Below, in pieces: positions 17,364-26,439 of a stretch of 64,000 nucleotides of DNA (the first letter of the stretch is position 1; the number at the start of each line of letters is the position of its first letter). The notes beneath the pieces are model-generated. The model did no database searches, was not told the origin of the DNA, and saw only the letters and a list, made by a program, of their open reading frames with translations. The translations under genes were made by a program, and so were the position numbers. Source of the DNA: Megasphaera vaginalis (ex Bordigoni et al. 2020) (lineage in GTDB: Bacteria > Bacillota > Negativicutes > Veillonellales > Megasphaeraceae); contig NZ_OEQB01000003.1 in assembly GCF_900240295.1 (NCBI RefSeq), positions 62,001-126,000 of the forward strand, written 5' to 3'.

Positions 17364-18590
17364 ATGGAACGAGCAAAATTACTAAACTATACCGATGTCT
17401 TGCTGCAAAAAGGCCTTTTTCTGCGAAAAGGGCAGATTCTTGTCGTCAATGCACCTGTCGACGCGTCCGATTTCGTCACGCTGCTGACCAAGAGGGCCTA
17501 TGACCTGGGCGCATCCCAAGTCGTTGTCAATTGGCGATCTGACGCTGTCACACGCCTTCGCTATGAATACGAAGAGCTGAAAAACTTCAAAATACTGCCC
17601 GACTGGCGCCGTGATTTCAGTCTCCATTACTATCGACAGGGCGCCGCCTTCTGCAATCTGATTTCAGCCAATCCTTATTTAATGGACCGTATCGACAGTA
17701 AAAAGATTTTTGCGGCGCAGCGAGCGCAAAACGAGGCGCTGAAAGAATATATAGACGGCATGATGGCATCAAAGGTCAGTTGGCTTGTCGCCGCCGTGCC
17801 CGGCCCGGCCTGGGCACGGCTGTTGTATCCCGACCTGCCGGAAAAGGAAGCGATCGATGCCTTGTGGCGTGAAATTCTGAAAGCGTCCCGCGCCGACGGA
17901 GATGATCCCCTTGAAGATTGGAACCGTCATCTGAGTCACTTAAAAAGCAGACGTCAATGGATGACGGCGCAGGCATTTACGGCGCTCCGATACACAAGCG
18001 CAAACGGAACCAACCTGACTGTCGGCCTGCCGGAAACGCATATCTGGCAAGGCGGGGTCGAAGAGACAACTGCCCACCACCCTTTCAACGCCAATATTCC
18101 TACGGAAGAAATCTACACGGCGCCGCATAAAGACGCCGTCGACGGTATTGTTTTCAGCACGAAACCGCTGGTTTATCAGGGAAAGGTCATCCGTGATTTC
18201 TCCTTGACCTTTTCCAACGGTAAAGTGACGGAAGTACACGCCGCTGCGGGAGAAACGGTGCTGAAAGAATTACTGCAAATGGATGCCGGCGCCTGCCGCT
18301 TGGGAGAGGTCGCTCTAATCCCCTATACATCACCGATTTCTCTCTCCGGTAAATTGTTTTATGAAACCCTTTTTGATGAAAACGCTTCCTGCCACTTGGC
18401 TCTCGGCAAAGCATACCCTACTTGTCTGAAAGGCGGTCCCGATCAATCTGCCGAAGCGTTGGCTAAAGCCGGATTAAATGATTCCATGCTTCACATTGAC
18501 TTTATGATCGGTTCAGCAGATCTGAACATAACGGGAATCAAAAAGGACGGTTCGGAAGTCCCTGTTTTCAGTCACGGAAATTGGACGTAA
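17364..18590 (+). CDS. M29-family aminopeptidase (AmpS/PepS type)
   Basis: 408 residues of the thermophilic-aminopeptidase family. Likely metal ligands are the Glu in LGEVALIPYTSPIS, the Glu and His in YETLFDENASCHLALGKAYP, and His/Asp in MLHIDFMIGS near the C-terminus. It trims N-terminal residues from peptides in the cytoplasm. GGAGG before the ATG. The strand partner downstream is the convergent etfA, and the two share a bidirectional terminator. Confidence 0.92.
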   Translation: MERAKLLNYTDVLLQKGLFLRKGQILVVNAPVDASDFVTLLTKRAYDLGASQVVVNWRSDAVTRLRYEYEELKNFKILPDWRRDFSLHYYRQGAAFCNLISANPYLMDRIDSKKIFAAQRAQNEALKEYIDGMMASKVSWLVAAVPGPAWARLLYPDLPEKEAIDALWREILKASRADGDDPLEDWNRHLSHLKSRRQWMTAQAFTALRYTSANGTNLTVGLPETHIWQGGVEETTAHHPFNANIPTEEIYTAPHKDAVDGIVFSTKPLVYQGKVIRDFSLTFSNGKVTEVHAAAGETVLKELLQMDAGACRLGEVALIPYTSPISLSGKLFYETLFDENASCHLALGKAYPTCLKGGPDQSAEALAKAGLNDSMLHIDFMIGSADLNITGIKKDGSEVPVFSHGNWT

Positions 18591-18625
18591 AAAAGATGCG
18601 GATCATAAGATCCGCATCTTTTTTA
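18590..18625. terminator. bidirectional terminator between pepS and etfA
   Basis: Perfect stem GATGCGGATC/GATCCGCATC flanked by A-run and T-run, so it can act on both strands. Confidence 0.85.
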
Positions 18626-18644
18626 CGTCTAAGTTTTATTCATC

Positions 18645-19643
18645 TTATTTTATCTTTTTAATTTCCTCTTCCAGCACCGGCAGTGCATCGAAGAGATCGC
18701 CGACGATACCGTAATGGGCAAATTCAAAAATTGGCGCATCAGGATCGGAATTGACGGCGATAATCAGCTCTGCGTCCTGCAAACCGAGCTTATGTTGAAT
18801 CGCGCCGGAAATACCGAGAGCGATATAGATCTTCGGCGCAATTTTCGAACCTGTTATGCCGACCTGTTTTTCATGGGGAGCCCAGCCGCTGTCAACGAGC
18901 GGCTTGGAAACACCAAGTGCGGCGCCGATAGAAGCGGCAAAATCAGCGACTTTCTGCAAGCCTTCAGGACTGCCTACGCCGCGGCCTGCGCCGACGACGA
19001 TTTCCGCATTCGTAATCGTCAGTTCCTGTTCTTCAGCCGATAACGGTTCGAAACCGACAACCTGCTGCAACGGCTTTGCCCCATTTAACGAAACCGTTTC
19101 ATGAATGATCTCACCTGTACGCCCCGCATCGAAAACATTGCCGCGGAATATTTTATCACTGATCGTAGCCAACTGCGGGCGTGTCGTCGTCAATATTTTC
19201 ACGAACAATTTACCGGTAAAGGCGGGACGAATCCAGGTAATGGAATCATCGTCGCCTTCGTAGCCGCAATTGATGCAATCGGCAACGAGCCCCAGATTCA
19301 TAGCCGCTGACAGGCGCCCGCCCAAATCACGACCGTTATGCGAAGCGCCGATGAGGACAACATTCGGTTCATATTTATTTAAAACTTCTTCGGCCGCCTT
19401 CGTATACAGCGACGATTCGAAAGAAGCTAATTCCGGATTATCAACAACGACAACGGCATCAGCGCCATATCCGATGACCTGTTCGGCTGCCGCAGCAGCA
19501 CCTTCACCCATAATCCAGCCGACAAGTCCGTTCTTTTTACTGTCAGCCAATTCACGGCCTTTACCGAGAAGTTCCAAGCTCAGCGGACTGATCGTGCCGT
19601 TTACCAATTCAATATATACCCAGACATTTTGTTTTAATTCCAT
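18645..19643 (-). CDS. etfA: electron transfer flavoprotein alpha subunit (second ETF)
   Basis: 332 residues. N-terminal domain I (about 1-195) and the C-terminal FAD-binding domain with VGAGRGVGSPEGLQK, VGITGSKIAPKIYIALGISG and AVNSDPDAPIFEFAHYGIVGD. It forms the alpha half of an ETF heterodimer with the EtfB encoded 15 bases upstream. It is clearly diverged from the alpha subunit at 60.5-61.5 kb (for example LVDSGWAPHEKQ versus AVDAGWIDALHQ), so it should serve a different dehydrogenase, none of which is encoded beside it. Confidence 0.93.
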   Translation of the reverse strand: MELKQNVWVYIELVNGTISPLSLELLGKGRELADSKKNGLVGWIMGEGAAAAAEQVIGYGADAVVVVDNPELASFESSLYTKAAEEVLNKYEPNVVLIGASHNGRDLGGRLSAAMNLGLVADCINCGYEGDDDSITWIRPAFTGKLFVKILTTTRPQLATISDKIFRGNVFDAGRTGEIIHETVSLNGAKPLQQVVGFEPLSAEEQELTITNAEIVVGAGRGVGSPEGLQKVADFAASIGAALGVSKPLVDSGWAPHEKQVGITGSKIAPKIYIALGISGAIQHKLGLQDAELIIAVNSDPDAPIFEFAHYGIVGDLFDALPVLEEEIKKIK

Positions 19644-19658
19644 CGCTTTTCCCTCCCC

Positions 19659-20444
19659 TTACAGTATTTTTTCGGAAGCTAATGTATCTACCAGTTTTTT
19701 AACGGCATCCTTCGTGTCACTGCCTTCTATCATCATGCCGACTGCATGTTTTTCCGGAGCAAAGGTCGTTGTAACCGTTGTCGCCGATCCGCTCTTCCCT
19801 GCTTCAGCGGGATCCAACTGGATATCTTCCAAACGCCATACATCGAAGATCGCTTTTTTGGCATTCATCTTACCCTTGATCTTGGGCGAACGCGGCGTGT
19901 TGATCAATTCCGTAACCGAGCATACAGCCGGAAGCTGGGCTTCTACCGTTTCAATACCGCCGTGATTATGGCGGGTTGCCTTCACCGTCGTACCGTCTAC
20001 AACAACGGAATCTGCATAAGAAACCAGCGACATGCCTAAATGCTGCGCAACTGCCGGCGGAATCTGCCCCGTATCACCGTCAGCCGATTGTTTTCCCGTA
20101 AAGACGAGATCAACATCACCGATAGCGGCAATAGCTTTGGCCAGTATCTTTCCGGTAGCCAGCGTATCCGAACCGCCCATTCGTTCGTCGGAGACAAGAA
20201 TCCCCTTATCGGCGCCGATAGCAATGCCGTCGCGCATCGCTTCCCCGGCCAATGCGGTTCCCATGGTGATCAGCGTAACCGTACCGCCAACCGCCTCTTT
20301 TACTTGTAAAGCCGCTTCGACAGCATTGAAATCAACGGGATTCAGCATTGAAGGCGCGCCGATACGAACCAGATTATTGGTTTTCGGATCTATTTCAATA
20401 TCGGAAACGGCAGGTACTTGTTTTACTAATACAACAATATTCAT
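19659..20444 (-). CDS. etfB: electron transfer flavoprotein beta subunit (second ETF)
   Basis: 261 residues: MNIVVLVKQVPAVSD, PVDFNAVEAALQVKE, the nucleotide-binding FTGKQSADGDTGQIPPAVA and a C-terminal arm. Together with the downstream etfA it forms an FAD-carrying electron carrier. Compared with the Bcd-linked EtfB at 61.5-62.3 kb it has DGDTGQIPP where the other has DGDTAQVGP, next to the flavin. GGAGGATTGAAG precedes the ATG and a good promoter lies about 55 bases upstream. Electron donor unknown. Confidence 0.93.
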   Translation of the reverse strand: MNIVVLVKQVPAVSDIEIDPKTNNLVRIGAPSMLNPVDFNAVEAALQVKEAVGGTVTLITMGTALAGEAMRDGIAIGADKGILVSDERMGGSDTLATGKILAKAIAAIGDVDLVFTGKQSADGDTGQIPPAVAQHLGMSLVSYADSVVVDGTTVKATRHNHGGIETVEAQLPAVCSVTELINTPRSPKIKGKMNAKKAIFDVWRLEDIQLDPAEAGKSGSATTVTTTFAPEKHAVGMMIEGSDTKDAVKKLVDTLASEKIL

Positions 20445-20498
20445 CTTCCAATCCTCCCTTATATATTTTCTTAGAGCAAATCTATCCTTTATGAGTAT

Positions 20499-20527
20499 AT
20501 AATATCATATTATTTTATATATATCAA
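20499..20527 (-). promoter_or_regulatory. promoter of the second etfBA pair
   Basis: Minus strand TTGATA (20522-20527), 17 bp, TATTAT (20499-20504), in a very AT-rich stretch. Confidence 0.65.
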
Positions 20528-20631
20528 CTAATAATAATTATTTTTTATATTAATTGAAAAATTTTTTCAATTGTTCTTTTGCTACTGCCGTGTTCTCTCC
20601 GGAGAATCAGCAAAAACACCTCGCCGATACA

Positions 20632-20657
20632 AAAAAACAGCCTTTACGGCTGTTTTT
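20632..20657 (-). terminator. terminator after the amino acid ABC ATPase gene
   Basis: Minus strand AAAACAGCC/GGCTGTTTT stem with loop GTAAA followed by TTTT, directly after the stop codon. Confidence 0.8.
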
Positions 20658-20658
20658 C

Positions 20659-21378
20659 TCAAAGTATTTTAGACAGAAATTCTTGCGTTCGCCCTTCTTT
20701 TGGATGAGAAAAAATATCATCCGGTTTTCCTTCTTCAAGAATCAATCCTTCGTCAATGAAGAGAACCCTGTCGGCAACTTCACGGGCAAAACCCATTTCA
20801 TGCGTAACGATAGCCATTGCCATACCGTCTTTTGCCAAGGCCTTGATGACATCGAGAACCTCCCGCACCATCTCGGGATCCAACGCCGACGTAGGTTCAT
20901 CAAAAAGCATGAATTTCGGTTTCATCGCCAAAGCCCGCGCAATGGCGACACGCTGCTGCTGCCCGCCGGACAAGGTATCGGGATACGCATCTTTTTTGTC
21001 TTCAAGTCCCACTTTTTCCAGCAGGCGCATCGCGGTCTCAGCTGCTTCCTTTTTATCAATATGCCGAGTCTTGATCGGAGAAAGCATGATATTTTCCAGA
21101 ACCGTCATATGGGGAAACAGATTGAAACGCTGAAAAACCATGCCAACTTCCATGCGAATAGCATTAATGCTTTTCGCATCGCTCATGCTGATGCCGTCTA
21201 CGGAAATCTCGCCGGAACTCGGCGCTTCCAAATAATTGATGCAGCGCAGGATCGTACTCTTACCGGACCCGGAAGGCCCGATAATAACGACGACCTCCTG
21301 ATCATGGATCGTGAGATCAATCCCGTTCAGAACGTTATGGCTGCCGAAACTTTTTTTCAACCCTTTAATTTCTATCAT
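20659..21378 (-). CDS. polar amino acid ABC transporter ATP-binding protein
   Basis: 239 residues of the GlnQ/HisP type: Walker [11 protein letters not shown]-loop [13 protein letters not shown], signature [15 protein letters not shown], Walker [14 protein letters not shown] and switch His in VTHEMGF. It powers uptake through the permease whose gene overlaps by 14 bases. The ATG at 21376-21378 is preceded by GGAGG. No solute-binding protein gene is adjacent, so that part must be elsewhere. Confidence 0.95.
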   Translation of the reverse strand: MIEIKGLKKSFGSHNVLNGIDLTIHDQEVVVIIGPSGSGKSTILRCINYLEAPSSGEISVDGISMSDAKSINAIRMEVGMVFQRFNLFPHMTVLENIMLSPIKTRHIDKKEAAETAMRLLEKVGLEDKKDAYPDTLSGGQQQRVAIARALAMKPKFMLFDEPTSALDPEMVREVLDVIKALAKDGMAMAIVTHEMGFAREVADRVLFIDEGLILEEGKPDDIFSHPKEGRTQEFLSKIL

Positions 21379-22030
21379 CCGTCGCAAACCTCCGTTCTAA
21401 ATAACTTACCAACTGCGCGATGCCCAACGTCATAATTAAATACAGGCAGGCTACGGTCATCCAAATCTCAAAAGATCCGTAGGTCTTGGCAATGATCAGC
21501 TGACCGCGCCGCGTCAATTCCTCAAAGCCGATGACGGAAACCATGGAGGTCTCTTTCGTCATGGAAATGAATTCATTGCCGAGGGGGGGAATCATATTTT
21601 TGAAGGCCTGCGGCAAAATAACGTACCGCATCGTCTGTCCCCAGGAAAGACCGAGAGACCGGCCTGCTTCCATCTGTCCTTTATTGACCGATTGAATGCC
21701 GGCGCGGAAAATTTCGGAAACATAGGCGCCGCTGTTAATGGAGCAGGCGGCAACAGCCGCCACCAAAGGATTGATACGCATGCCGAGTATCTGAGGTAAT
21801 GCGAAATAAATGAGGAATATCTGCACCAGCATAGGCGTACCGCGAATAACGTTCACATAGCAGACGGCAAGAACCTTCAACAGTTTTATGTTGGATAAGC
21901 GGCAAACGCTGGTGATCAAACCCAAAATAAAGCCGATGCCGACGGCAATGGCCGTAATTTCGATCGTAACAGCCGCCCCTTGCAGCAGCAAGGGCAAAGA
22001 GTCCCAGATTAGAGAAAAATCAAAATGCAT
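21365..22030 (-). CDS. polar amino acid ABC transporter permease
   Basis: 221 residues, HisM/GlnP family, about five membrane helices, with the EAA loop [23 protein letters not shown] that docks on the ATPase and [14 protein letters not shown] near the middle. It forms a homodimer or pairs with another permease. ATG with GGAGT about 10 bases upstream; the in-frame GTG just before overlaps that ribosome site. It follows pfkA with a 23-base gap, so pfkA transcripts may continue into it. Confidence 0.93.
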   Translation of the reverse strand: MHFDFSLIWDSLPLLLQGAAVTIEITAIAVGIGFILGLITSVCRLSNIKLLKVLAVCYVNVIRGTPMLVQIFLIYFALPQILGMRINPLVAAVAACSINSGAYVSEIFRAGIQSVNKGQMEAGRSLGLSWGQTMRYVILPQAFKNMIPPLGNEFISMTKETSMVSVIGFEELTRRGQLIIAKTYGSFEIWMTVACLYLIMTLGIAQLVSYLERRFATDDRN

Positions 22031-22053
22031 ACTCGTAAACACTCCTTACATGA

Positions 22054-23016
22054 TTATCGTCCCAGATCCAAAATCAACTCATACATGCGTTCATCAATGG
22101 CAAAATGGAGTTTTTCCGCCTCTTTATACGGCATTGCCACAATACGGCCGTCGATCGTTCCGACAACGCAGTCATACAAACCGGCCAGCAGACTTTCTAC
22201 GGCTACCTGCGCATAACGGCTGGCCATGATCGCGTCGTGCGCCGTCGGAGAGCCGCCGCGTTGCACATATCCCAAAACGGTCAGATTCGGCTCCAAATAC
22301 GAATGTTTTTTAATATATTCAACGACATCGGAGCCTTTGGCCGCTCCTTCGGCAACGATAACGATACTGCTCATTTTCTTCATGCTGTGCGATTCATAAA
22401 GATGTCGGCACAACGCTTCCAGATCGACAGGATGTTCAGGAATCAAAACCGCCTCCGCTCCTGCCGCCATCCCGGCGTAAAGAGCGATAAAACCGGCGTG
22501 CCTGCCCATCACCTCAACAACGGCTACGCGTTCGTGAGAAAAAGCCGTATCGCGAATCTTATTGACCGACTGCAACACCGTATTGACCGCCGTGTCAAAG
22601 CCGAGCGTATATTCGGTCCCCATCATATCACAGTCAATCGTACCGGGAATGACGACCGTATGAATGCCGAGGCGGCTCAGTGCCTGTGCCCCGCGCAAAG
22701 AACCGTCGCCGCCGATGACGACAAGCGCATCAACTCCCTGTTCGCGCAAATACGCCGCCGCTTCCTCCTGTACCTCTTCCCGCAGAAATTCCAGACATCT
22801 TGCCGTACGCAGCATCGTACCGCCGCGATGAATGATTTCTCCCACATCACGTCTGCCCAACGGCTTCAACTGACGGCTCAGCAACCCTTCGTAGCCCCGA
22901 ATCACGCCTTCGACGCTCAGCCCCTTGTGAATCGCATAACGCGTTACGCCGCGAATAGCCGCATTCATCCCCGGCGCATCGCCGCCACTCGTCAGCACAG
23001 CAATTTTACTAATCAT
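22054..23016 (-). CDS. pfkA: ATP-dependent 6-phosphofructokinase
   Basis: 320 residues, exactly the bacterial PfkA size. Motifs are AVLTSGGDAPGMNAAIRG (ATP), VVIGGDGSLRGA, PGTIDCDMMGTEYTLGFDTA (catalytic TIDND-like loop, here TIDCD), EVMGRHAG, ILGYVQRGGSPTAHD-type (here VLGYVQRGGSPTAHD) and the C-terminal part. It commits fructose 6-phosphate to glycolysis. The ATG at 23014-23016 leaves a 1-base gap from aroK. The TIDCD variant (Cys for Asn) keeps both catalytic Asp residues. Confidence 0.95.
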   Translation of the reverse strand: MISKIAVLTSGGDAPGMNAAIRGVTRYAIHKGLSVEGVIRGYEGLLSRQLKPLGRRDVGEIIHRGGTMLRTARCLEFLREEVQEEAAAYLREQGVDALVVIGGDGSLRGAQALSRLGIHTVVIPGTIDCDMMGTEYTLGFDTAVNTVLQSVNKIRDTAFSHERVAVVEVMGRHAGFIALYAGMAAGAEAVLIPEHPVDLEALCRHLYESHSMKKMSSIVIVAEGAAKGSDVVEYIKKHSYLEPNLTVLGYVQRGGSPTAHDAIMASRYAQVAVESLLAGLYDCVVGTIDGRIVAMPYKEAEKLHFAIDERMYELILDLGR

Positions 23017-23017
23017 C

Positions 23018-23569
23018 TTACTCATACTCCTTTTGCTTACGTTCAGCAAAGCTGACACCTTGCCGGTCAATTTCTTCAACAATGGTCTCTACAAGCTGCG
23101 ACGCACCGCCCCGTGTCGTATCGACCACATAATCACAATACGAATAAATGTCTTCCCAAGACCGTATCATTTTTATGACAAATTCATGAAGATTGCCGTA
23201 ATCCACGGTAGGGCGCTTGCCAATATGCCGTCCTACGCGTTCCTCCACACGATGCGGATCCGACTGCAGCGCAATAATATATCCATATCGGTGTAAAACT
23301 CTATAAGCTTCAATATTCATCGGGAAATTGCCGCCAAAAGAGATGATCGCTTCATGATACCGGCTGACTTGCTGCAGTATATTGAATTCTTTTTCCCGAA
23401 ATGCTTTTTCTCCCTCATGCCGGTAAAAGTCGGAAATACTCATGCCTACGGACCGTTCTATTTTGCGATCCGTATCGACAAACTGCCAATTCAACCGTTG
23501 CGCCAGTTTACGTCCGATATGACTTTTTCCGCTTCCCATCATGCCGACAAGAACAATATTACGTTTCAT
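23018..23569 (-). CDS. aroK: shikimate kinase
   Basis: 183 residues. P-loop GMMGSGKSHIG, shikimate-binding DTDRKIE, the FREKE motif and lid Arg in IGKRPTVDYG are present. The normally invariant GGG of the shikimate site reads FGGNF, so one Gly is replaced by Asn; activity is likely but should be tested. It phosphorylates shikimate on the route to chorismate and aromatic amino acids. It stands one base before pfkA and shares the transcript. No other aro gene is near. Confidence 0.85.
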   Translation of the reverse strand: MKRNIVLVGMMGSGKSHIGRKLAQRLNWQFVDTDRKIERSVGMSISDFYRHEGEKAFREKEFNILQQVSRYHEAIISFGGNFPMNIEAYRVLHRYGYIIALQSDPHRVEERVGRHIGKRPTVDYGNLHEFVIKMIRSWEDIYSYCDYVVDTTRGGASQLVETIVEEIDRQGVSFAERKQKEYE

Positions 23570-23598
23570 TCTGTCCCCCCTTGCGTACGTGCCAAATG

Positions 23599-23630
23599 AT
23601 TATACGCAATATGTGCATATCATTATACCA
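23599..23630 (-). promoter_or_regulatory. promoter region of aroK-pfkA
   Basis: Two TATAAT boxes on the minus strand at 23622-23627 and 23599-23604. The upstream one has an extended -10 (TGG directly before it). No strong -35 is seen for either. Confidence 0.55.
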
Positions 23631-23649
23631 AAAAAACGTTTAAATTAAC

Positions 23650-23699
23650 ATAAAAAAACAGTACTTTTTACACAATAAATTTATGTATAAACGTACTGT
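23650..23699 (-). terminator. terminator of the pilus operon
   Basis: Long imperfect stem joining ACAGTAC...TTTATACA with TGTGTAAA...GTACTGT, followed by seven T on the minus strand, just downstream of the last pilus gene. Confidence 0.75.
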
Positions 23700-23727
23700 C
23701 CATTTTATTACATATGAAATTGACCGC

Positions 23728-24171
23728 CTATCGGCTCTCCACCTCCATGAGTGTATAAATAGTCCCTTCTCTTCTTTCCATCTTCTTTACGCGACACCGT
23801 ATAAGAGGTGATGCCCCTTCCATGCGGTTCAAAAAACAGATCGCATCGCCATATGCCCCTGTGAATTCCACCTCAACGCTTCTGTTTTGATCCGGCAGGG
23901 ATTGCATGGAAAGAAGAAGCAGATGACAAGCCTTGCCGTTCATATCGATTACCGTTTCCAGATCTGGCGGATCCTCTGCCGGACGGAACCGGTTATGCGG
24001 GTTACCGGGCGCCTGTTCCGACGCCGCCTGGTAACGCGCCGCGTTCTGCAGCGCCTCGTCCCAGGCGGCGCTCTTTGCATACAACTGACGGCAAACGACA
24101 ATGAGTCCTGCCGTTATTAAAAACACGATAATTAGAACAATCAGGTGCCGTTTGGCCGAATCAGTTTTCAT
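23728..24171 (-). CDS. PilO-like inner-membrane pilus alignment protein
   Basis: 147 residues: a short basic N-terminus (MKTDSAKRHL), one membrane helix (about 10-30) and a periplasmic domain. Weak sequence similarity can be judged by eye, so the call rests on size, topology and position as last gene after PilM- and PilN-like genes. It overlaps the PilN-like gene by 11 bases, and GGAGGGG precedes its ATG. PilO proteins pair with PilN to link the cytoplasmic motor to the pilus. Confidence 0.55.
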   Translation of the reverse strand: MKTDSAKRHLIVLIIVFLITAGLIVVCRQLYAKSAAWDEALQNAARYQAASEQAPGNPHNRFRPAEDPPDLETVIDMNGKACHLLLLSMQSLPDQNRSVEVEFTGAYGDAICFLNRMEGASPLIRCRVKKMERREGTIYTLMEVESR

Positions 24172-24739
24172 TTTTCCCCTCCGAAAACGTTTCTCCTTCC
24201 ATAGAAAAGGAAATGTTGCCGTTCTTATCATTTGCCGTTTTGCGTAAGGCGATATTCGTCATTGCTTTCAACTGCCTGAGTTTCCCCTGCCATTCCGTCA
24301 ACGCCTTCCGGTCCGGCGTCCGTCCTTCGATGAAAAGCTTTCCTTTATCCGCTTGTAACGACGTCACCGTTACGGAACTCGGCCTGGTCTCCGCCAAAGA
24401 GACCAGCAGTGCACTCCAATGAACGCCTCGGTCTGCATTTACTTTCCGGCTGTAGTCCAGCACCGTTTGAAGCGCCGCGTTCTGCTCCTCAATTTTTTGC
24501 TGACTTGGCCAAAAATACGCCTCATACACCTGTTTCTGTTTGCAAATTCTGCAATATAATACGCCATTCGCTGTCGCCAGCAGCAGCAAAGCGATGATCA
24601 ACCCGTATAGGGAAAAGCTGTACAGATACCGTACCGCCTTTTTTTCCCATAAGCCGTTTTCCCGTTCCGTCAAATCGAAACGCATGGACGAATCTAAAGC
24701 TTTTCGAATAAGAAAGCGCCAAGATACGGAATTTCCCAC
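24161..24739 (-). CDS. PilN-like inner-membrane pilus alignment protein
   Basis: 192 residues with a cytoplasmic N-terminus (MRFDLTERENGLWEKK region), one membrane helix (about 42-62, LYGLIIALLLLATANG), a heptad-like stretch and a small alpha/beta domain with VTVTSLQADKGKLFIEGRTP, the ferredoxin-like fold style typical of PilN. The GTG start at 24737-24739 has AGGTGA 7 bases upstream and overlaps the PilM-like gene by 46 bases. It is expected to bind PilM through its N-terminus. Confidence 0.65.
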   Translation of the reverse strand: MGNSVSWRFLIRKALDSSMRFDLTERENGLWEKKAVRYLYSFSLYGLIIALLLLATANGVLYCRICKQKQVYEAYFWPSQQKIEEQNAALQTVLDYSRKVNADRGVHWSALLVSLAETRPSSVTVTSLQADKGKLFIEGRTPDRKALTEWQGKLRQLKAMTNIALRKTANDKNGNISFSMEGETFSEGKNEN

Positions 24740-25443
24740 TGCTTCATCACCTTTCCCACCGTCGTCTTTACTACGGCCTCCTGCCAGCGGCCATCCTTCT
24801 TCAGGACGGCTGTCGCCGACGGCATGTCATCTGTCGGCAGCAACGGCCTTTCTCCCTGCCATTCATACGCCTCGACAGCGCCGCTGTTAACGGCGAAGAC
24901 ATGACAACCATTGCCTTCCGGCAAATATACGGTCCCCTCGCAAGCGGAAAATATACGCGCCGCCAGTGTCGGCAAAATATCGATTTCTTCAAGTCCCGCC
25001 GTATACGCATTGGCACCTTCCGCAAGCATGCGAATTTCCGACAGCGGGTAGGCGCCGATAATCCAGCGGTAAGCGTCCTGACCCGATACCTTGCCGGCCC
25101 TGTAAATGTCGATTGCCAAATCTTCGCTCTGATCCAAAAGCGTATTATCCCAAAAAACGGACTCTTTCGCCTTTTTCTTGGACGCTGTCGGCAATATCGT
25201 TTGTTTATAAATCAGCTTGCCCCCGCCGACAACAATGCTGACCCTGTACTGTTGAAGACCGTATATTTCACTTAGTTCCCGGAACCCTTTTTCTCGTATG
25301 CCCGACGCCTGTCCTGTCCCGGCTCTGATCCGATGGGCGTCAAACAGGCAGGAGACGACGGAAAAACGCCAGTTCCTGATTCCCTTCAAAATATATACCG
25401 TGTCCTTCGAAAACCAAAGAATCGCTCTTCTATACAGTAACAT
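24694..25443 (-). CDS. PilM-like actin-fold pilus protein
   Basis: 249 residues, no signal peptide or helix, so cytoplasmic. The order before PilN- and PilO-like genes, and the alternating beta/alpha pattern with VSIVVGGGKLIYKQ and RWIIGAYPLSEIRML, fit PilM, but it is about 100 residues shorter than usual and the classical ATP-site motifs are not clear. GGAGG precedes the ATG. It probably anchors the PilN/O pair to the motor. Confidence 0.5.
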   Translation of the reverse strand: MLLYRRAILWFSKDTVYILKGIRNWRFSVVSCLFDAHRIRAGTGQASGIREKGFRELSEIYGLQQYRVSIVVGGGKLIYKQTILPTASKKKAKESVFWDNTLLDQSEDLAIDIYRAGKVSGQDAYRWIIGAYPLSEIRMLAEGANAYTAGLEEIDILPTLAARIFSACEGTVYLPEGNGCHVFAVNSGAVEAYEWQGERPLLPTDDMPSATAVLKKDGRWQEAVVKTTVGKVMKQWEIPYLGAFLFEKL

Positions 25444-25454
25444 AACCTGCCTCC

Positions 25455-25904
25455 TCAATAAGAGATGCGTGTAATCACTATCTGATCTCCTGCATCACCC
25501 TCACCGGGTCGGACCTGAAACCGAATCGAACAAGTTCTGGTCATACCGCTCAGCTTCATCGTACAGCTTGCCTGTGCAGTGCCTTCAAAAGTTGAATTGT
25601 GCACGCCCGTAACACAATGAACTTCCAAGTCGGCTGCCGTCGGAGCTGACGGATAAAACTTCCGGCCGTCTTTTTTCTCGCTGAGCGGCATAGCCCGACA
25701 CGGCTGCGCCGACATTTCGTCCCAATACAAATGCAGAAGGTTCTCCGCATAATACGCCGCCGTCACCGTATCACAATAAGCCTCGGCCTCCTTCAGCTGA
25801 TCCTGCGCCAATCTGGCGCTGCCCATGGCTATCATCAATACAGTCAGCCCCAAGGCCAAGACAAAGCAGGAGACAAAGCCGTTATTTTTCTTTTGCAGAT
25901 CCAT
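25455..25904 (-). CDS. minor pilin-like protein (PilX/GspK position)
   Basis: 149 residues with a prepilin-type start: KKNNG then FVSCFVLALGLTVLMIA, a hydrophobic helix after the Gly-Phe cut site. Position +5 is Phe rather than the usual Glu. The rest is a globular domain with four Cys, which could form disulphides. The gene overlaps its upstream neighbour by 23 bases. Probably part of the pilus tip or priming complex. Confidence 0.6.
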   Translation of the reverse strand: MDLQKKNNGFVSCFVLALGLTVLMIAMGSARLAQDQLKEAEAYCDTVTAAYYAENLLHLYWDEMSAQPCRAMPLSEKKDGRKFYPSAPTAADLEVHCVTGVHNSTFEGTAQASCTMKLSGMTRTCSIRFQVRPGEGDAGDQIVITRISY

Positions 25905-26439
25905 CAAACATCAACTCCGTAAGCGGCCGGACCGCAAGACGGCAAGGCCACGCCAGCCCGGTACTGCTTTCTTCAAGGATAAAGGAAATGTGAAGAAAGC
26001 CGCCTTCGTCCTTAAAAAAAGGCGCGTTGCCGAATGTTTTGACAGCGTATCGCCCCTGTTTCGAAATACCTGTATCACGACCGCTCAACGGCTGTTCTCC
26101 ACCATTGCTGAGGAGTCGATAGACCGTGCCGTTATGCACGGAAAAACCGGATCGCTTGCCGGCGCCGTCAAGGAAGCGAATGCTTGCGTCCTGCGTTTCG
26201 ATTTGTGAAGCAAAACGCAATTCCGTATATAAAGTCTCATCAATCAGAATTCCCTGCCGCATCAGGTCTTCCCTCACTTCATTGTCCTTATAGATCTTTA
26301 CGACTGTTGTTCCCAGAAAAAGAAATGACGTGAACATCATGAAAAAAACAAGACACGAGAGCAGCATATTCAGTAAAACAAAACCATTTTGCTTCCTATC
26401 TTTCATTAATGAAACGTTCAAATTTTTTTGTCCTGCCAT
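25882..26439 (-). CDS. minor pilin-like protein (GspJ/PilW position)
   Basis: 185 residues. The N-terminal leader MAGQKNLNVSLMKDRKQNG is followed by FVLLNMLLSCLVFFMMFTS, the pilin helix; +5 is Asn instead of Glu. The soluble domain (RFASQIETQDASIRFLDG) looks like GspJ/PilW-type minor pilins. The ATG at 26437-26439 is preferred because GGAG stands 7 bases before it. It overlaps the upstream gene by 44 bases. Confidence 0.65.
   Translation of the reverse strand: MAGQKNLNVSLMKDRKQNGFVLLNMLLSCLVFFMMFTSFLFLGTTVVKIYKDNEVREDLMRQGILIDETLYTELRFASQIETQDASIRFLDGAGKRSGFSVHNGTVYRLLSNGGEQPLSGRDTGISKQGRYAVKTFGNAPFFKDEGGFLHISFILEESSTGLAWPCRLAVRPLTELMFDGSAKEK

Noticed and set aside
20541-20580. AT-only hairpin (TTGAAAAATTTTTTCAA) as a terminator
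   Set aside because: Stem is only A-T pairs and no transcript needs ending there; likely base composition.
22105-23055. 316-residue ORF on the plus strand opposite pfkA
   Set aside because: Composition rich in Arg/His/Asn, no ribosome site, and the opposite strand encodes PfkA with all motifs.
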